Part shown: positions 11,660 through 23,194 of the stretch, piece after piece
Layout of the letters: every line of letters starts with the position of its first letter
Position numbering within the stretch: position 1 is the first letter of the stretch
Source: Planococcus citri
Lineage: Eukaryota; Arthropoda; Insecta; Hemiptera; Pseudococcidae
DNA: 64,000 nucleotides
Reading direction: 5' to 3'
Assembly: GCF_950023065.1 (NCBI RefSeq)
Contig: NC_088680.1
Span: forward strand, 42,706,559-42,770,558
Notes under the pieces: model-generated
What the model saw: the letters and a program-made list of their open reading frames with translations, nothing else
What the model was told of the DNA's origin: nothing
Database searches by the model: none
Made by a program: the position numbers and the translations under genes

Positions 11660-12810
11660 TGAATGAACTTGGCAACGTTGCTTTTTATTTGTGATGAACG
11701 AATGGCGGAGAGGGAGGACCCAAGAAAGTATTTCATTTGATTTTGAAGAGAGATATTGCGAAAGAGCGAATTTTGGATTTTTTCGAAATGTGCAGTGTTG
11801 CCAAATTTAGGATTGAAGAAATGATATTTGGCAACGATGTAAATTATTAATTGTCGTGAGAAAAATTTTCAAGTTCTTTCCCCAATCACTTTTCCAGAAT
11901 GAAGGGGGGAGAGAAGAGGGTGCAACATTGTTGGGAATGTCAATGTAGCGCTTATTCAGATTGCATTTTGGCGTTAGCGAATTTTGATTTCATGTAAAAA
12001 AAAATTTGGCGTAATTTGGTTGAGGTTGAGGAAATGGTTCAAAAAAAGAGAAGAGATCTTAGTGTAGTGCTATGTTATGTTTGCCAAGTTTACTAATGCG
12101 TTGAAATTTGAAGGGAGTCGAGTCTTGCTTTGTTTCGTTGAGAAAATCTGAAAATTTATGCAGAAGAAGTCTCTGTTGTCATGTTTTATGTATCAAAAAT
12201 AAAACTTGGCAACATCGCAGTGTTGAAAATTCGTTCGATTTTTTTTTTTATTGTCTGCGAAGCAAGATCAAATTTAATGATGTAATATTCAATGAATATT
12301 GAATTCTTTGATTTTATAATGTTATCTAGTGAGCCATGTTGCCAAGTTTCAACTTTTTAAGTACTCACAAAGTGAAATTTGGCAACGTCGCAATATCAAA
12401 AATAATGCATTTTTTCACTTTTGAATCATGATTCTCAAATTTAATATCCACTTAATTTTACATTTTACCGCTTGCATTGCAGTTCTGGTTGGATGTGTTG
12501 CCAAGTTTCATTTCCTAAAATGGATGCTTGGCAACGCTGCAGTTTCGAAATAATTACCATTTTTCATGCTTCTCTATTGATGATAATTGATATTATGTTC
12601 GATATTGTTTCAGATGCCATGTTGCCAAGTTTCATTTATGAAATTGAAACCTGGCAACGTCGCAATATTGAAAAATTACTCAATTCTAAATCTGATTTCA
12701 TGATACAATGATCCTTTGCATCTGATGATCTAATTAATAGTGAATATCAAATTTTAAAGTGAGCCATGTTGCCATATTTCATTTTAAAGAATTGAAATTT
12801 GACAACGTCG
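11660..12810 (+). repeat. Series of similar hairpins, GTTGCCAAGTTTCA / TGAAACTTGGCAAC
   Basis: Four clear inverted repeats have arms at 12338-12351/12373-12386, 12497-12510/12526-12535, 12621-12634/12645-12658 and 12768-12781/12793-12806. Weaker ones are 11797-11806/11826-11835 and 12175-12187/12201-12213, and there is a lone GGCAAC at 11671. The left arm is often preceded by GAGCCAT or ATGCCAT, and the right arm is followed by GTCGCAATATTGAAAA. Start-to-start spacing of the clear units is about 124-159 bp. Arm differences are partly compensated (G-T pairs). Confidence 0.8.
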
Positions 12811-13839
12811 CAATACTGAAAATTACCTGTTTCTGCGAGATGTAGATGTTCATTGAATTTATTTTCAGCGTTTATTGTTTACAGTGTTGGGGGGGGGATC
12901 AATTCTATCATCTGAACGAAACCAACGTTTACTCCCCTCCCTTCTCGCATTGTTTCTCGTAAATTCCAACACAGAATACTCTTATTTCGATTTGTGAAAA
13001 TCCTCTTCGAATTAGCTTGCTTTTTAAAACACATCGGAGATATTTATTTGATCGCTTTATATGTGCATAACTATTATACATTTTGATTGATTCTTTGTCG
13101 AATTTCACCCAATTATAGTTTTTACGTAATTTGATAACTATAGATACAAACGACATTATTTTACATAGCAGCGCAGATTCTGTTGTTATTGTTGTGTTTA
13201 TTACAATTACCATTATTGTAGCTGCTGCTATTTTAATATTCCAGTACTCTCACCAGCAACGTACTATTTTGAGTATTTAACGTCTACCTATAATATACTG
13301 TGTATTTAATTTCACGGTATAATTATTCGTACGTAACGTGTAATAATTACACAAAGTAATTCTCCACCGGTATCAACCTTTCTTAATTAAGTTCTAATTA
13401 TCGGAATTGAATCAAGAATAACTGTACTTTTTGGACGAAATAACTTCTACCTATACTACCTATATCTAGAGTAAATAATATTAATACAATACGAATAGAG
13501 GCGTATTTCAATTCGCATACGATTGTTTCATTCATTCTGATTCTGCTGTAAAAGAGGCGTAAAAAATCATTTATTTTTCCTCCGATTTCATTTTTTTGAA
13601 ATTACAGCACATAGATTGTTGTGTTGGATCTGATGATATGATATGTTTGAAATTTTATTTTTCTGTGTAGAATAATTTTTTTTTAATGGCAAATTTTAGA
13701 AATCCGCCATTTCGCTTTTGTGTTGTGTTTATTTGGGTTTTCTTTCAATGTGACTATTAATTTTTTGTTTGGGTTTTTTAGTATAAATTTAGAATGGCGG
13801 TAGATGAAAATTTAATTGAAAACGAGTTTGAAAAAAAGT

Positions 13840-13845
13840 AATAAA
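13840..13845 (+). terminator. Imp: Candidate Imp poly(A) signal AATAAA
   Basis: AATAAA sits in an AT-rich stretch at the far end of the gene-poor region after Imp. Other AATAAA motifs occur nearer the stop (one near 12198), so the true end could be earlier or multiple. Confidence 0.3.
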
Positions 13846-14982
13846 ATTGTAGGATTTTTATCACGCGTAAAATTGTAATCGAGATGGCGTAATTATTAAG
13901 ACGATTTATACGCATTAAAAAATTAAGCATTTTTTTATTCTATGGTAACTTGATAATTTTTCGGCTTTTAGTAATTGTTCTGTGTGTTTTTTTTGTTTGG
14001 TTTTTTTTTTCTAATTCAATATTGTTCGTAATGTTCTGGGAGATAATATCATATCATCTGCATTCGTTCTCTATATATTTAGAATTTTACTATCTTTTGT
14101 TTTGTTCTATTTTCTTTTCTTTCTATAATTTTTTTTTTCGTTTTGTGAACGCTAGTAATAGTTAAAATAATTATATATGTATGTAAATGTATCGCATAAA
14201 TGATTTTTTAGTTTATATATAGATGTATATCGGACATATTAAAATTATATAGTATATGATTTATATAGGTTTATACATAAAGTTTACTACTACGTTTTAA
14301 TTTAAAGCATACTATTTAAAGAGAAAAAAAAATATTAAAAAAATTTTTGAAAATAATCTAGCAAAAGTAGAAAGGTGATGGGTATTGCAACATTTTTTTT
14401 TCTTTTTCTTTCTTTTTTCTTTTTTGTTCATTTTTTTAATGAGAGCAAGCAATGAGTACTTCAAGCTGATTCAACAGGCCTTCCTCGACACAAATTCAAT
14501 CCGGGCGTTGCAGAAATCATTCAAATTTCAGCATTTTTAGTGTGGGGCTAGGCTTTAAAAAAAAGCAGTGCATCATAGTTTCATACTTTGTATTTTGTTG
14601 CTGCGGAAAATGATTCTTATCTTTATACATCTACGAGAGGATCGTGTAAACGCGCGTTACCCCGTAATTCGTTCGTGAAATTTTGTTTTTTTTTTCATTT
14701 TTTTTTTTAACGAGAAGGACGTTACGACATTTTGTTATATTTGTATTGTTGGTGCGTCGTTAACGTCCGAATTGTTTTTATGTATTTATTTGTATTTTAT
14801 TTATTTTTTTTATATTTATTTATTGTAATACGATAAGTTTTTAATTTTTGTTGTTAGAACGAATTTTCACGTGTTTTTACATGGTCCATGAAACCATTGT
14901 AAGTCTCCATTTTCTACCATATTACTTTAAATATAATATTAATTATAGTTTGTTTGTCTTCATTTTACGCAATCTTTTATTT

Positions 14983-15200
14983 TTATCAGAGTGGTGATCA
15001 TAAATGACGTGTCTGAGCTACCCCAATCCACGCTCTTATCGCAGAATGGATGTCAAATTTGAGATCTACGCCATCAAAAGACGTGTGACTTTCGATGTGT
15101 CACACATCTTTATCAGAGTGATTTAAAATTCTACCCTCCCCATATCTAACCCCTCCACTTCATTGGAAATTGGATGTCAAATTTTGAATCTGTGCCATGC
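14983..15200 (+). repeat. Two-copy diverged direct repeat
   Basis: Both copies start at a TTATCAGAGTG motif (about 14986 and 15112) and contain GGATGTCAAATTT, then GATCTACGCCAT or GAATCTGTGCCAT. A small hairpin, GTGTGAC/GTCACAC, lies between them. Confidence 0.5.
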
Positions 15201-15954
15201 TCAGTATTAGAGTTCATTGAAGGCAAATAATCTTTCAAGACTAGATTTCAAGCAAGTGTAGCACATGCTATCGAGGGGGGGGGAAGTGGTTTGATAGCGT
15301 TTTTACGGCAAACTAGTTAGGCAATTTTATCAACACGAATAATAACAAAATGGATAGGGATTAATTCGCAGGCTCTACCGACTGAACATTAAGTATTATT
15401 GAGAACAAATGGCAAGCAAATATTTTAATAATAAAAATCTACGTTTGAACCTCCCTTCTATGTAGCACAGAATTTTTTTCCCTGACATTTTTTTTGGACG
15501 GATTTATCATCATAACGCTTTATTATGCATAATACAAGTATTCGAACAATAATTTACACATTTCATTTGTTTGATGAAAAAAAGGAATTTCCTGTTCAAG
15601 TCAGGTGAAAGGATACTTTACTATACAGGGTTGTACAAAAACGTGTTTTAAAAAAAATGTTTATAACATGTTTTGAACCCAAATTCATTTGTTTTGTATT
15701 CAGTTTTTCAAATATCCGTTATTATCCAGTCATCAATTTTTAAGATGTGACGTCACAAAATTGCTATAAGGCTCAAGAAATATTGAAAAATTAAACTCAA
15801 AACACAAAATTTGCCTAAAAAAAGTACAGGAAGAAAAATAAAAATCCAAAAATACAGTTCATTCAGTTCCATTTTTTTTTTCTAAGAGAAACTGGAAAAA
15901 GGCGTATTTTTTTAGAAATTTGAAGTTGAAAAAAAAACACGTTTAAAACAACAG

Positions 15955-16160
15955 AAAAAACAGTTTTGTTTTTTTTTATGTTCAAAAAATTGTTTTGTTT
16001 TTTTTTGTTCAAAAAACTTTTTGTTTTTTTTGTTCAAAAAACTTTTTGTTTTTTTTGTATTAAAATACTTGACTTGAACTTTGTTTTTTTTTGTCCAAAA
16101 AAACTGTTTTGTTTTTTTTTTTGTTTAAAAAAACTGTTTTGTTTTTTTTATTTTTCTTAA
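15955..16160 (+). repeat. Low-complexity tandem repeat TTTTTTTGTTCAAAAAACT
   Basis: Five or six copies of a T-run, a GTTCAAAAAACT-like step and TTGTTTTG follow each other. The repeat lies inside a block bounded by AAACATGTT-type motifs (about 15665 and 16170). Confidence 0.7.
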
Positions 16161-17971
16161 ACGTGCTTTAAACATGTTTAAAAAACTTTTGTTTTGAACA
16201 TGTACAAACCCTGCCGCTATAGGAACCTATAGTGCAACATTACAAAAATAGTCCGAAAGTATTATACGAGTAGCTCAGCTGTGCACTAAACATTTCTTTT
16301 GAAAATTCTCTATGGTATTTATTTTCTACCTGGGAATAAAACAAAAAAATTATATCAAAATCGTGATTAGTGACCTCAAATTAATATAAAGCGTCATCAA
16401 AATGTGATAAAAACATGAAATTTGTAATCACCGACTTTAAATCAATTATTTTTTAAGAAACCGTTTCAAAATTGAATTTCTGGTGAAAAATCAACTAACG
16501 CCTACAAGTTTTTCTATAGGCAACTACATATACATATTAACAAGTTACCAAGGCAATGACCCAATGAGCATTGAGCTTGAGCCATGCTTGAGCTGTAAAG
16601 AGACAAAAAAAGTGGTTCCACTTTACCCTCGGTGAGCATCGTACTGTTAAAAGACACGGATATGTCGTATTTTTACCAATGTTAAAAAAACGGTTTTTTA
16701 AAAGAAGACAAAACAAACGGTTTTTCTTGTTCAAAACTTTTTTTTTTGTTGTTTAAAACAGAGTTTTAAACTGCTGGATAATTTTGCCTTTAAAAAAAAG
16801 TAAGTATATACCTAGAAAGAAGAATATTAAAATCTAAAAATATTGAAAAAAACAGCATAAAATATTTGTATTACTCGTATAAAGATTATAAATGTGAATA
16901 AATATTTCTAAATTGACCAAAAAATGTTTGAAAAATCGCCTTAAAGATCTACGCAAGTTTATAAAAATAGGGCTGAAAAGTGAAAATGTATATCAAAAAT
17001 ACGAAAAAACTATATTTGCGTATATTTTTTTTCTAATGAGAGGGAGACTTTTTTCTGCAAGGAGAGATTTGAATTATGAATTTATCATGTTTTTTTGCTT
17101 CTAACTCAGACCAAGGAAGTACATTCTGTCTTTTTGTTTCTTCAAAGTTCTCAAAAGTCAGACATGAAATCGAAGTTTACTTCATCATTCAAATGCTCAA
17201 GTCAAAAGTCTAAATGTCAAGCAAATGCCAATGGGGTTATTTTTGAGAAAAAAAATTCAAATTATTCGCTTCGTATATAAATTTAATTTAATGGCTTTGA
17301 TAAATTTTTTTAGCAAATTTTTCTATTTTTCAACGAGGTATGTAGGTAATGTACTTTCGACCTGAAAATTGATTCCTCGACTTTCTCCAGTTCTCCATCT
17401 GCCAGCAGAGCAGTTAACCTATGATTTTCAGCATTTGGTAGACACCCTCAAGTTTTAAAGAAATATTGAAATGAACGAAATCAATTTTTTTTAAAAATCA
17501 TATTAAGTAATTGAAGCACAAAAGTTTGATTTTTTTCATTTTGTTATCTTTTCAGAGAAGCAAATTGACGAATAAAACGAAATGTACTTGAACCTTTCGT
17601 TATTTCAACATTTTTTCAAGAAAAGCTGTATAAAAAAACACCAAGAACAAAATTAAGAACCAATCACTGCGTGGAATATTGAATCACCGAATCCATAAAA
17701 TTATAATTATCACCTAATAATAGTCAATGGTCAATGTCAAGGCTCACCTTTCAATCAATCAATGACCACTGTCATATGTTAACAATGTAGGAGAGGAGGA
17801 GACGATACAAAATAGCGAGCATCATATGAAATTTTCGCATTCTCCTCTTACCTTCAGGCGCCTGTAAATAAGCCTTAGGCCACCAATCCACCAGCGAAAC
17901 CACTGCTGTTGAACAATAAAATCAGCAATACGGACATGAAAAAACAACCGGAAATCGAACTCGAAGTCTAC

Positions 17972-18483
17972 TAGTGATGGGATATTATCGATATTTCGGG
18001 ATATCGATATCGTCAAAATATCGGAGGTCTGATATCGATAATATCGATATATATCGGATGTTTTTGATGTTCATAAAAAGACCATAAAACAGCTGATTTT
18101 TGATGAAAAGAGAAACTGAATCATCTCTAAGCTGTTTATATTCCTTATTTTTTTGCTTTTTCAGTGTCTAGCTACCTATTTGGCGCTTTTTAAAATAATG
18201 ATGACATTGATGACGTAATTGTCAACATTTCATCATTCTACAGATGTGGCCCATGGCTACCATTAATAGCCGACTAAAGCCGTGATAATCACTATTTTAC
18301 TCTAAAAGAGTCTGAAAATGCTCAAAAAGATCAAAAAAATACCTCGCACAATTTATTTGAGGGATTTTTGCATAATTTTTAAAAATTTTCCGATAATCGA
18401 TTATCGGCTTCAAAATATCGATATATATCGACGGCGGCAAATATCGATATATATCGATAAATATCGATAATATCCCACCACTA
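17972..18483. mobile_element. hAT-type MITE rich in TATCGATA
   Basis: This 512-bp element begins TAGTGATGGGATATTATCGA and ends with the matching inverse ATCGATAATATCCCACCACTA. It is flanked by an exact 8-bp duplication, AAGTCTAC, at 17964-17971 and 18484-18491. An 8-bp duplication with TAGNG-like termini is the hAT signature. There is no transposase ORF, so it is non-autonomous. The ends carry eight exact TATCGATA motifs (four per end). Confidence 0.92.
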
Positions 18484-18491
18484 AAGTCTAC

Positions 18492-18868
18492 AGACGTCTG
18501 AGACGTCTCGTCTACGTCCACACTTCCACAGTCTACACCCATCGACACTCGAGGCACCCTGTGTTATGGCAGCACTGATGCGCGATAGATCACTACGCAA
18601 CCTGATGTCGAATGTAAATTGTGATGTGATTGATATATCCTCTCTGATTCTCTCCCACCCCACAAAACGTCTTGCTAGCTTCACTGCCTTCAGCAGTTCA
18701 GCTTCCTCTTCAGCATTCGTCACCTTAGAGTGAGTTAGCTTAGCTTCGCTCTTCGTTACTTAATTAAATCGTCAAATCGTGAGATGATCGTGAATATTTC
18801 AGATTAAGAATTCATTTCTGTGTATTATTTTAGAATTAATTTATTATTCGTAAACTTTTGTACTCATC
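18492..18868 (+). promoter_or_regulatory. Promoter / 5' UTR region of the SDTN-repeat gene
   Basis: This is the stretch between the MITE and the start codon. It starts with a palindromic AGACGTCTGAGACGTCT patch, then CpG-bearing sequence unlike the AT-rich spacer, then AT-rich leader up to the ATG. No TATA box was assigned. Confidence 0.5.
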
Positions 18869-18904
18869 ATGAGCAAGAGAAACACTAAAAACAGCGTCGT
18901 CAAG
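18869..18904 (+). CDS. SDTN-repeat gene, exon 1
   Basis: Twelve codons, MSKRNTKNSVVK, then donor GTAAGA. Phase 0. It is too short to be found as an ORF and is inferred from the start context, the donor, and the in-frame join to exon 2. Confidence 0.65.
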
Positions 18905-20176
18905 GTAAGAACAATACAATTACGACATTTTCATGTAGATAGATTATAGATTACACCATCAACAGGTAAAGTTCTTCGAGTTCTTCGTAACAAGGAACCC
19001 GATGAATGCAGGCGTCCATTGTTTTTCGTTAGATATTTTCTACTTCGAGTCAAATCGTGCTATTCGATGCTCGATGCCACAATTGATTCGATTAAATTTT
19101 TATACAAGTACGTAGAAAATGACTCCTTTCGATATTCTGAAATTCTTAATTTGAGCTTTAAAATACGTGAGATGATAAATAGATAAATAATATGCTTCCA
19201 CGCTTTCATTGTGAAACATGTGTTCAAACTCCTCCAGTTGAGGAATAGGAAATTGCAATTCGCTTATCTCGTACGAAGGAAACTGCAATATTCGCTTATC
19301 GTTCATGATACTTTCAGCTACATATCTATCATTTTCAATAACTAATCTGGTGCAATATATCTTTGTCCACAGCATGTGCGCGATGAGTATAAATTTCAGC
19401 ACACCCGTACGGAAACTCGTGTCTACACCGATAACAACAACCGCCGTCATACCTATGAAAAAAAGCAAATTAGAACGACCACTCGAGAAAGCTCATTTAG
19501 CTCGCCTCGTTATGCGATTACAAACGGAAGTTGGAGTTCTGGCTCTCGTGCTGTGAGCAACTATTCGGCCAATTCGGGTCGTCGCGGTCGAGCGACGTAT
19601 ACTCGAACCTCGAAATATACCTACAAAGGTCCGTATAATGAGCGATATACGCATTCGAATCGTAACTTCCATTCGTCGATTCAAAAATCATCGTACAATC
19701 CGCCTCAGCAAGTGGCCAGAAGAGGACATTACAACAATAACGATTACGATTCCGATACAAATTCCTATAAATTCAATTCCGATACCAATTCCCATAAATC
19801 CGATTCCGATACCAATTCCCATAAATCCAATTCGGATACAAATTCCAATAAATCCGATTCGGATACAAATTCCAATAAATCCGATTCGGATACAAATTCC
19901 AATAAATCCGATTCGGATACAAATTCCAATAAATCCGATTCGGATACAAATTCCAATAAATCCGATTCGGATACAAATTCCAATGAATCCGATTCGGATA
20001 CAAATTCCAATAAATCTGATTCGGATACAAATTCCAATAAATCCGATTCGGATACAAATTCCTATAAATCTGATTCGGATACAAATTCCTATTCCGATAC
20101 CAATAATTGCTATTCCGATACCAATTCCTATTACGATACCAATTCCTATTACGATTCCTATTCAGATTCCGATTAG
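18869..20176 (+). CDS. Unrecognised basic protein with SDSDTNSNK repeats
   Basis: Two exons fit: 18869-18904 (MSKRNTKNSVVK, donor GTAAGA) and 19373-20176 (acceptor TTGTCCACAG, then HVRDEYKFQHTRTETRVY), giving about 279 residues. The ATG at 18869 follows TCATC and is in frame across the splice. The first half is basic and rich in Arg, Tyr, Ser and Thr, with no hydrophobic core, signal peptide or membrane segment. The second half is a run of about eleven nine-residue SDSDTNSNK/H/Y units, then Tyr-Asp-Ser repeats ending SYSDSD. It is probably intrinsically disordered. I do not recognise the family; the N-terminal half is the part to search. The gene converges with Pde9, which ends about 2.9 kb away. 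Confidence 0.72.
18905..19372 (+). other. Intron of the SDTN-repeat gene
   Basis: GTAAGA to TTGTCCACAG. Nothing else was recognised inside. A minus-strand ORF across its 3' half overlaps the real exon and looks spurious. Confidence 0.65.
19748..20100 (+). repeat. Coding minisatellite, 27-bp unit
   Basis: The unit starts TCCGATTCGGATACAAATTC and runs 27 bp, encoding SDSDTNSNK. About eleven to thirteen copies occur, the central ones nearly identical. Because the unit is a multiple of three with no stop in several frames, long open frames also appear on other frames and on the minus strand. Confidence 0.93.
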
Positions 20177-21156
20177 TTGTTTCAAAATCAACGTGGATTG
20201 ATCAGCTGCTGAGTTGCAAACAAAGCTGATCGTTTATTGTTTTTTCATTCATTGTTTTATTTTTATGTTATTCCTTTCTTTTTTCGACGACGATTCCTTG
20301 TGATGTCGGACTTTGATATCTAATTAGTTTTATGTTGAATCAATTTTTCTCCTCGATTAAGTACCTCAATTCACGTTTGTTCGTTTAATTTAGTTTAAGT
20401 TAACGTTTATACTCGATAGAGATATTGTTTTTTTCGATTTGATAACTCTAAGTATTCTACTTTTGTATTCATTTTTTATATGTGTTAATATAGTTAACTT
20501 TTCAGTTCATGAAATGAACTCGGTTGTTGAATCATTTCACGTGTAATTTCAACACTGAACCCCTTTCGACGAACTTCAGAAACTTTATCAATTTGGTTAA
20601 ATCATGCTCGACTACGAAGACCGTCCAAAAACGCTGCAATTTTACCCAAACGACGATAACTTTCAATTACCATAAAATTTTTACAGCTTTGCCATCTGAA
20701 ATCCATCTTATATTCCGGGAATAATTTTTTATAACCTAAAAAATCGTTTAGCTCGTTTCGAATAGGTTAATGATGACCGTAAACTGTACGGTAGCTATGA
20801 TAAAATGTCATCTCGATCTACACCCAAACCAGGAAACAATTTGGAATTCTCATAGGTACGATGTAAAAGGGTGTACCTAGTTTAATTCATAATTTGAAAA
20901 ATACTCAGCCACAAAACTGAGTTGTACCATTGGTTTCAACCAGTTTGAGCTATTTTCATCGTAATTCAATTAGCTATTAAATTGATTCGTAAATTTTTTA
21001 AAACACTATAATTTTTTACCCAATACCCATAGTGAGCATTATGAGCTGTAAAAAGACACCATCTCTCAGTAAAAATGACTAAAACTAGCTCTGGATTTAC
21101 TTGCGAGCTCAAAACACACTTCTGAGGCAGTTTTCCAGGAACGCTATCTCTAATTT
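20177..21156 (+). other. 3' UTR of the SDTN-repeat gene and spacer
   Basis: No further gene was seen. The first few hundred bases are plausible 3' UTR. No clear AATAAA was found close to the stop. A small plus-strand ORF at 20524-20724 has no support. Confidence 0.55.
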
Positions 21157-22131
21157 AGGGGTTCCATGGAAACAGGGATGAGGCCCCAAACGATTTTTTT
21201 TTGGGTTTCGGGGCTTGGGCTTTCAATCAAAAATTTATTAGGTCTTGGGCTTGGATCGGGGCTCAGGACACTTTGGGTTTGGGGTTCAGGGCTCAGTGTC
21301 CAGGGCTTGAATGAAATGTTCAGGGCTTTTTGGGGCTTGAAATTGAGGGGTTCCATGGAAAAGGAGCCTTAGTCATTTTTTTGTTTTTTTTTTTTTTTTT
21401 TCATTTACAATTTTGAATGTATTAACATTTTTTTTATTAATTTCACCATATTCAGTGATACTGAACTGTTCTTCCATGAAAAAAAAAAAAAAACGAATTG
21501 GAAAATGCTAGCTTGTAGAAAAAATTTTCAAGTTCATTTAAACTTATAAAAATCAGTGAAAAAAAATTGATCTTATTTGATTTTCTGTTGAAAAATCAAA
21601 AAAAAAAAAAAAAACATTTTAAGGGCAGATTTCGTTTGCTTTTTTCAACATTATTTGAATGCAGCAGTTTATTTTCCACAAGCCCCGAAAAGCCCTGATC
21701 AGAGTTTGGATTTCGGGGCTCACGTTCGGGGCTTGGTTTTCAGAGGAAAAGGTTTCGGGCTTTGGGCCAGAGCTTTGTAGGTTACAGTTTTTAAGGTTTT
21801 GGGGCTTGGACATTCGAGCTTCAAGGAAATAATTGGGACTTTTTCGAGTTTCGGGTCCTGGTCCTGGGCCGGGCCTCATCCCTGCATAGAAAAGGGGCCT
21901 TCGTCATTTTTTTATTTTTTTTTTATTTTTACAATTTTGAAAATATTTTTAAAAAATTTTAAAATAATTTCACCATATTCAGTGATATTCAAGTGTTCTT
22001 CCATGAAAAAAAAAACCGAATTGGAGAATATTTGCTCGTAGAAAAAATTTCAAGTCTATCTATTTGAATTTTGAACATGTAAAAATTGGTAAAAAAAATG
22101 ACCAAGGCCCCTTTTCCATTTAACCCCTTAA
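21157..22131. mobile_element. MITE, AGGGGTTCCATGGAAAAGG family, interrupted
   Basis: The left end AGGGGTTCCATGGAAA (from 21157) is separated from AAAAGGGGCCTTCGTCA (from about 21889) by another element. The right end is TGACCAAGGCCCCTTTTCC to AACCCCT (to 22131), the inverse of the left. A related copy lies at 24345-24552 and a truncated one from about 21348. No ORF. Confidence 0.7.
21173..21884. mobile_element. hAT-like MITE nested in another MITE
   Basis: It begins CAGGGATGAGGCCC and ends GGGCCTCATCCCTG. The flanks are CATGGAAA (21165-21172) and CATAGAAA (21885-21892), an 8-bp duplication with one mismatch. The interior has CGGGGCTTGGG-type GC-rich repeats in inverted arrangement near both ends and a truncated copy of the host MITE in the middle. 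Confidence 0.75.
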
Positions 22132-23057
22132 TTCAGACCTCAGATTGGTTTATTATAGTCAATCAGAATCGTTTTCCATTAGCGCTCTGTCGCTCTCTAT
22201 ATCGGAATTTCCACGAAGCTGAAGTGTGAGTGCGTTGTTGTTGTTGTTGGTACATATTTGGGCTATTTCATCCTTATACTATTGAAGGCGTTTTTTTACG
22301 TATTTTGTGGAGAGGAGAATTTGAAATTTGATATGGGTGTATGATATATTAATTTCCAGGTTTTCGATGACCTGGATTCCAAATTTAGCATCCGTTTTTC
22401 GAATGGAGTGGAGGTGAAACTGATGGAGGGGAGAATTTGAAATTTAACCAATATAAGCGTACGACACATCGTTTGTTAGGTTATCAATTTGGCAGACTTC
22501 AATGGAAGTGGGGAATGAGGCTCGGGGAGGGGGAGAATTTGAAATTCGACATTTACAAACGAATGAATTCACATCAACACACACATCGTTACGAGTATTT
22601 TTTATATTTTAAAAATAAAACAGTCTTCATGAAAGATAAAAAAAGTACTTATATACAGAGAAGTTAAATATCAAGGAGGGGGAGAAGAGAGATAGAGATA
22701 TAGAGGGATAGAGGAGCGAGAGAGAGAGAGAAGATATATGACAGTTAAAACCTACAAAACTATAGCGTAACATCAATCAATGGTATAAATAATGAAGAAA
22801 TTAGATATGTACAAAATTAATTCTATGTTACATTACATTTAAAAACACGCGACACTTATACATATAAATCTAAAAAAAAAAAAAATGATAAGCGAAAAAG
22901 AGAACAAAGTTACGTGTATAGTGTAAAATAATAACGCTTTAAGCGTCCAAGAAAAATACGCGATCATTACCCTCTTAAGGGTTCGAAGGAAGAATAAAAT
23001 CAAATTAGGGACTAGTGAAGGGAAAAGGGCGAACATAAAAAAAAAATACGCGGAAGA
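22132..23057 (-). other. Pde9: Probable Pde9 3' UTR
   Basis: This follows the Pde9 stop on the minus strand. No other gene was seen. It holds purine-rich GAGAGA tracts near 22680-22735. An AATAAA on the minus strand (22149-22154) would give a UTR of roughly 0.9 kb ending almost at the MITE boundary. Confidence 0.5.
22149..22154 (-). terminator. Pde9: Candidate Pde9 poly(A) signal
   Basis: AATAAA on the minus strand, the only one noticed between the stop and the MITE. Confidence 0.3.
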
Positions 23058-23194
23058 TTAAGAATTCTGAGTCGAATCAGGGTCATGTGATGCACCTCGA
23101 AGTTTAATATTCTGCAATAGGGTTGCCATCCAACTAGGAGACTTGGGTTCTTTATGTTGAGGTCTATTTGGATTAGGAGGAGTTTTATTTTCAC
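23058..23194 (-). CDS. Pde9: Pde9 last exon
   Basis: The acceptor is TTTATTCAG. It encodes NKTPPNPNRPQHKEPKSPSW, then MATLLQNIKLRG, and ends DSTQNS with TAA at 23058-23060. Confidence 0.82.

Larger units (their letters stand above)
7877..13865 (+). other. Imp: Probable long Imp 3' UTR
   Basis: The six kilobases after the Imp stop contain no convincing gene on either strand and few of the satellites that fill the introns. They contain unusual conserved-looking islands: twin GCGCATGCGC, a GC-rich foldable island, and repeated hairpins. Fly Imp is known to have a very long 3' UTR, so reading this as UTR is reasonable but unproven. The end is taken from an AATAAA at 13840-13845. Earlier ends are possible. 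Confidence 0.55.
13866..17971. other. Spacer between Imp and the SDTN-repeat gene
   Basis: No gene was seen. Contents are low-complexity T- and A-runs, a diverged two-copy repeat at 14983-15200, a poly-T/GTTCAAAAAACT tandem repeat at 15955-16160, and otherwise unremarkable AT-rich sequence. Confidence 0.7.

Noticed and set aside
12338..12386. RFX X-box sites
   Set aside because: The GTTGCC and GGCAAC halves are separated by about 30 bp rather than 1-3 bp.
19638..20201. A 187-residue plus-strand ORF and two ~100-residue minus-strand ORFs across the SDTN repeats
   Set aside because: They are other-frame readings of the same 27-bp repeat. Only the SDSDTNSNK frame has a start exon, splice sites and a non-repetitive head.
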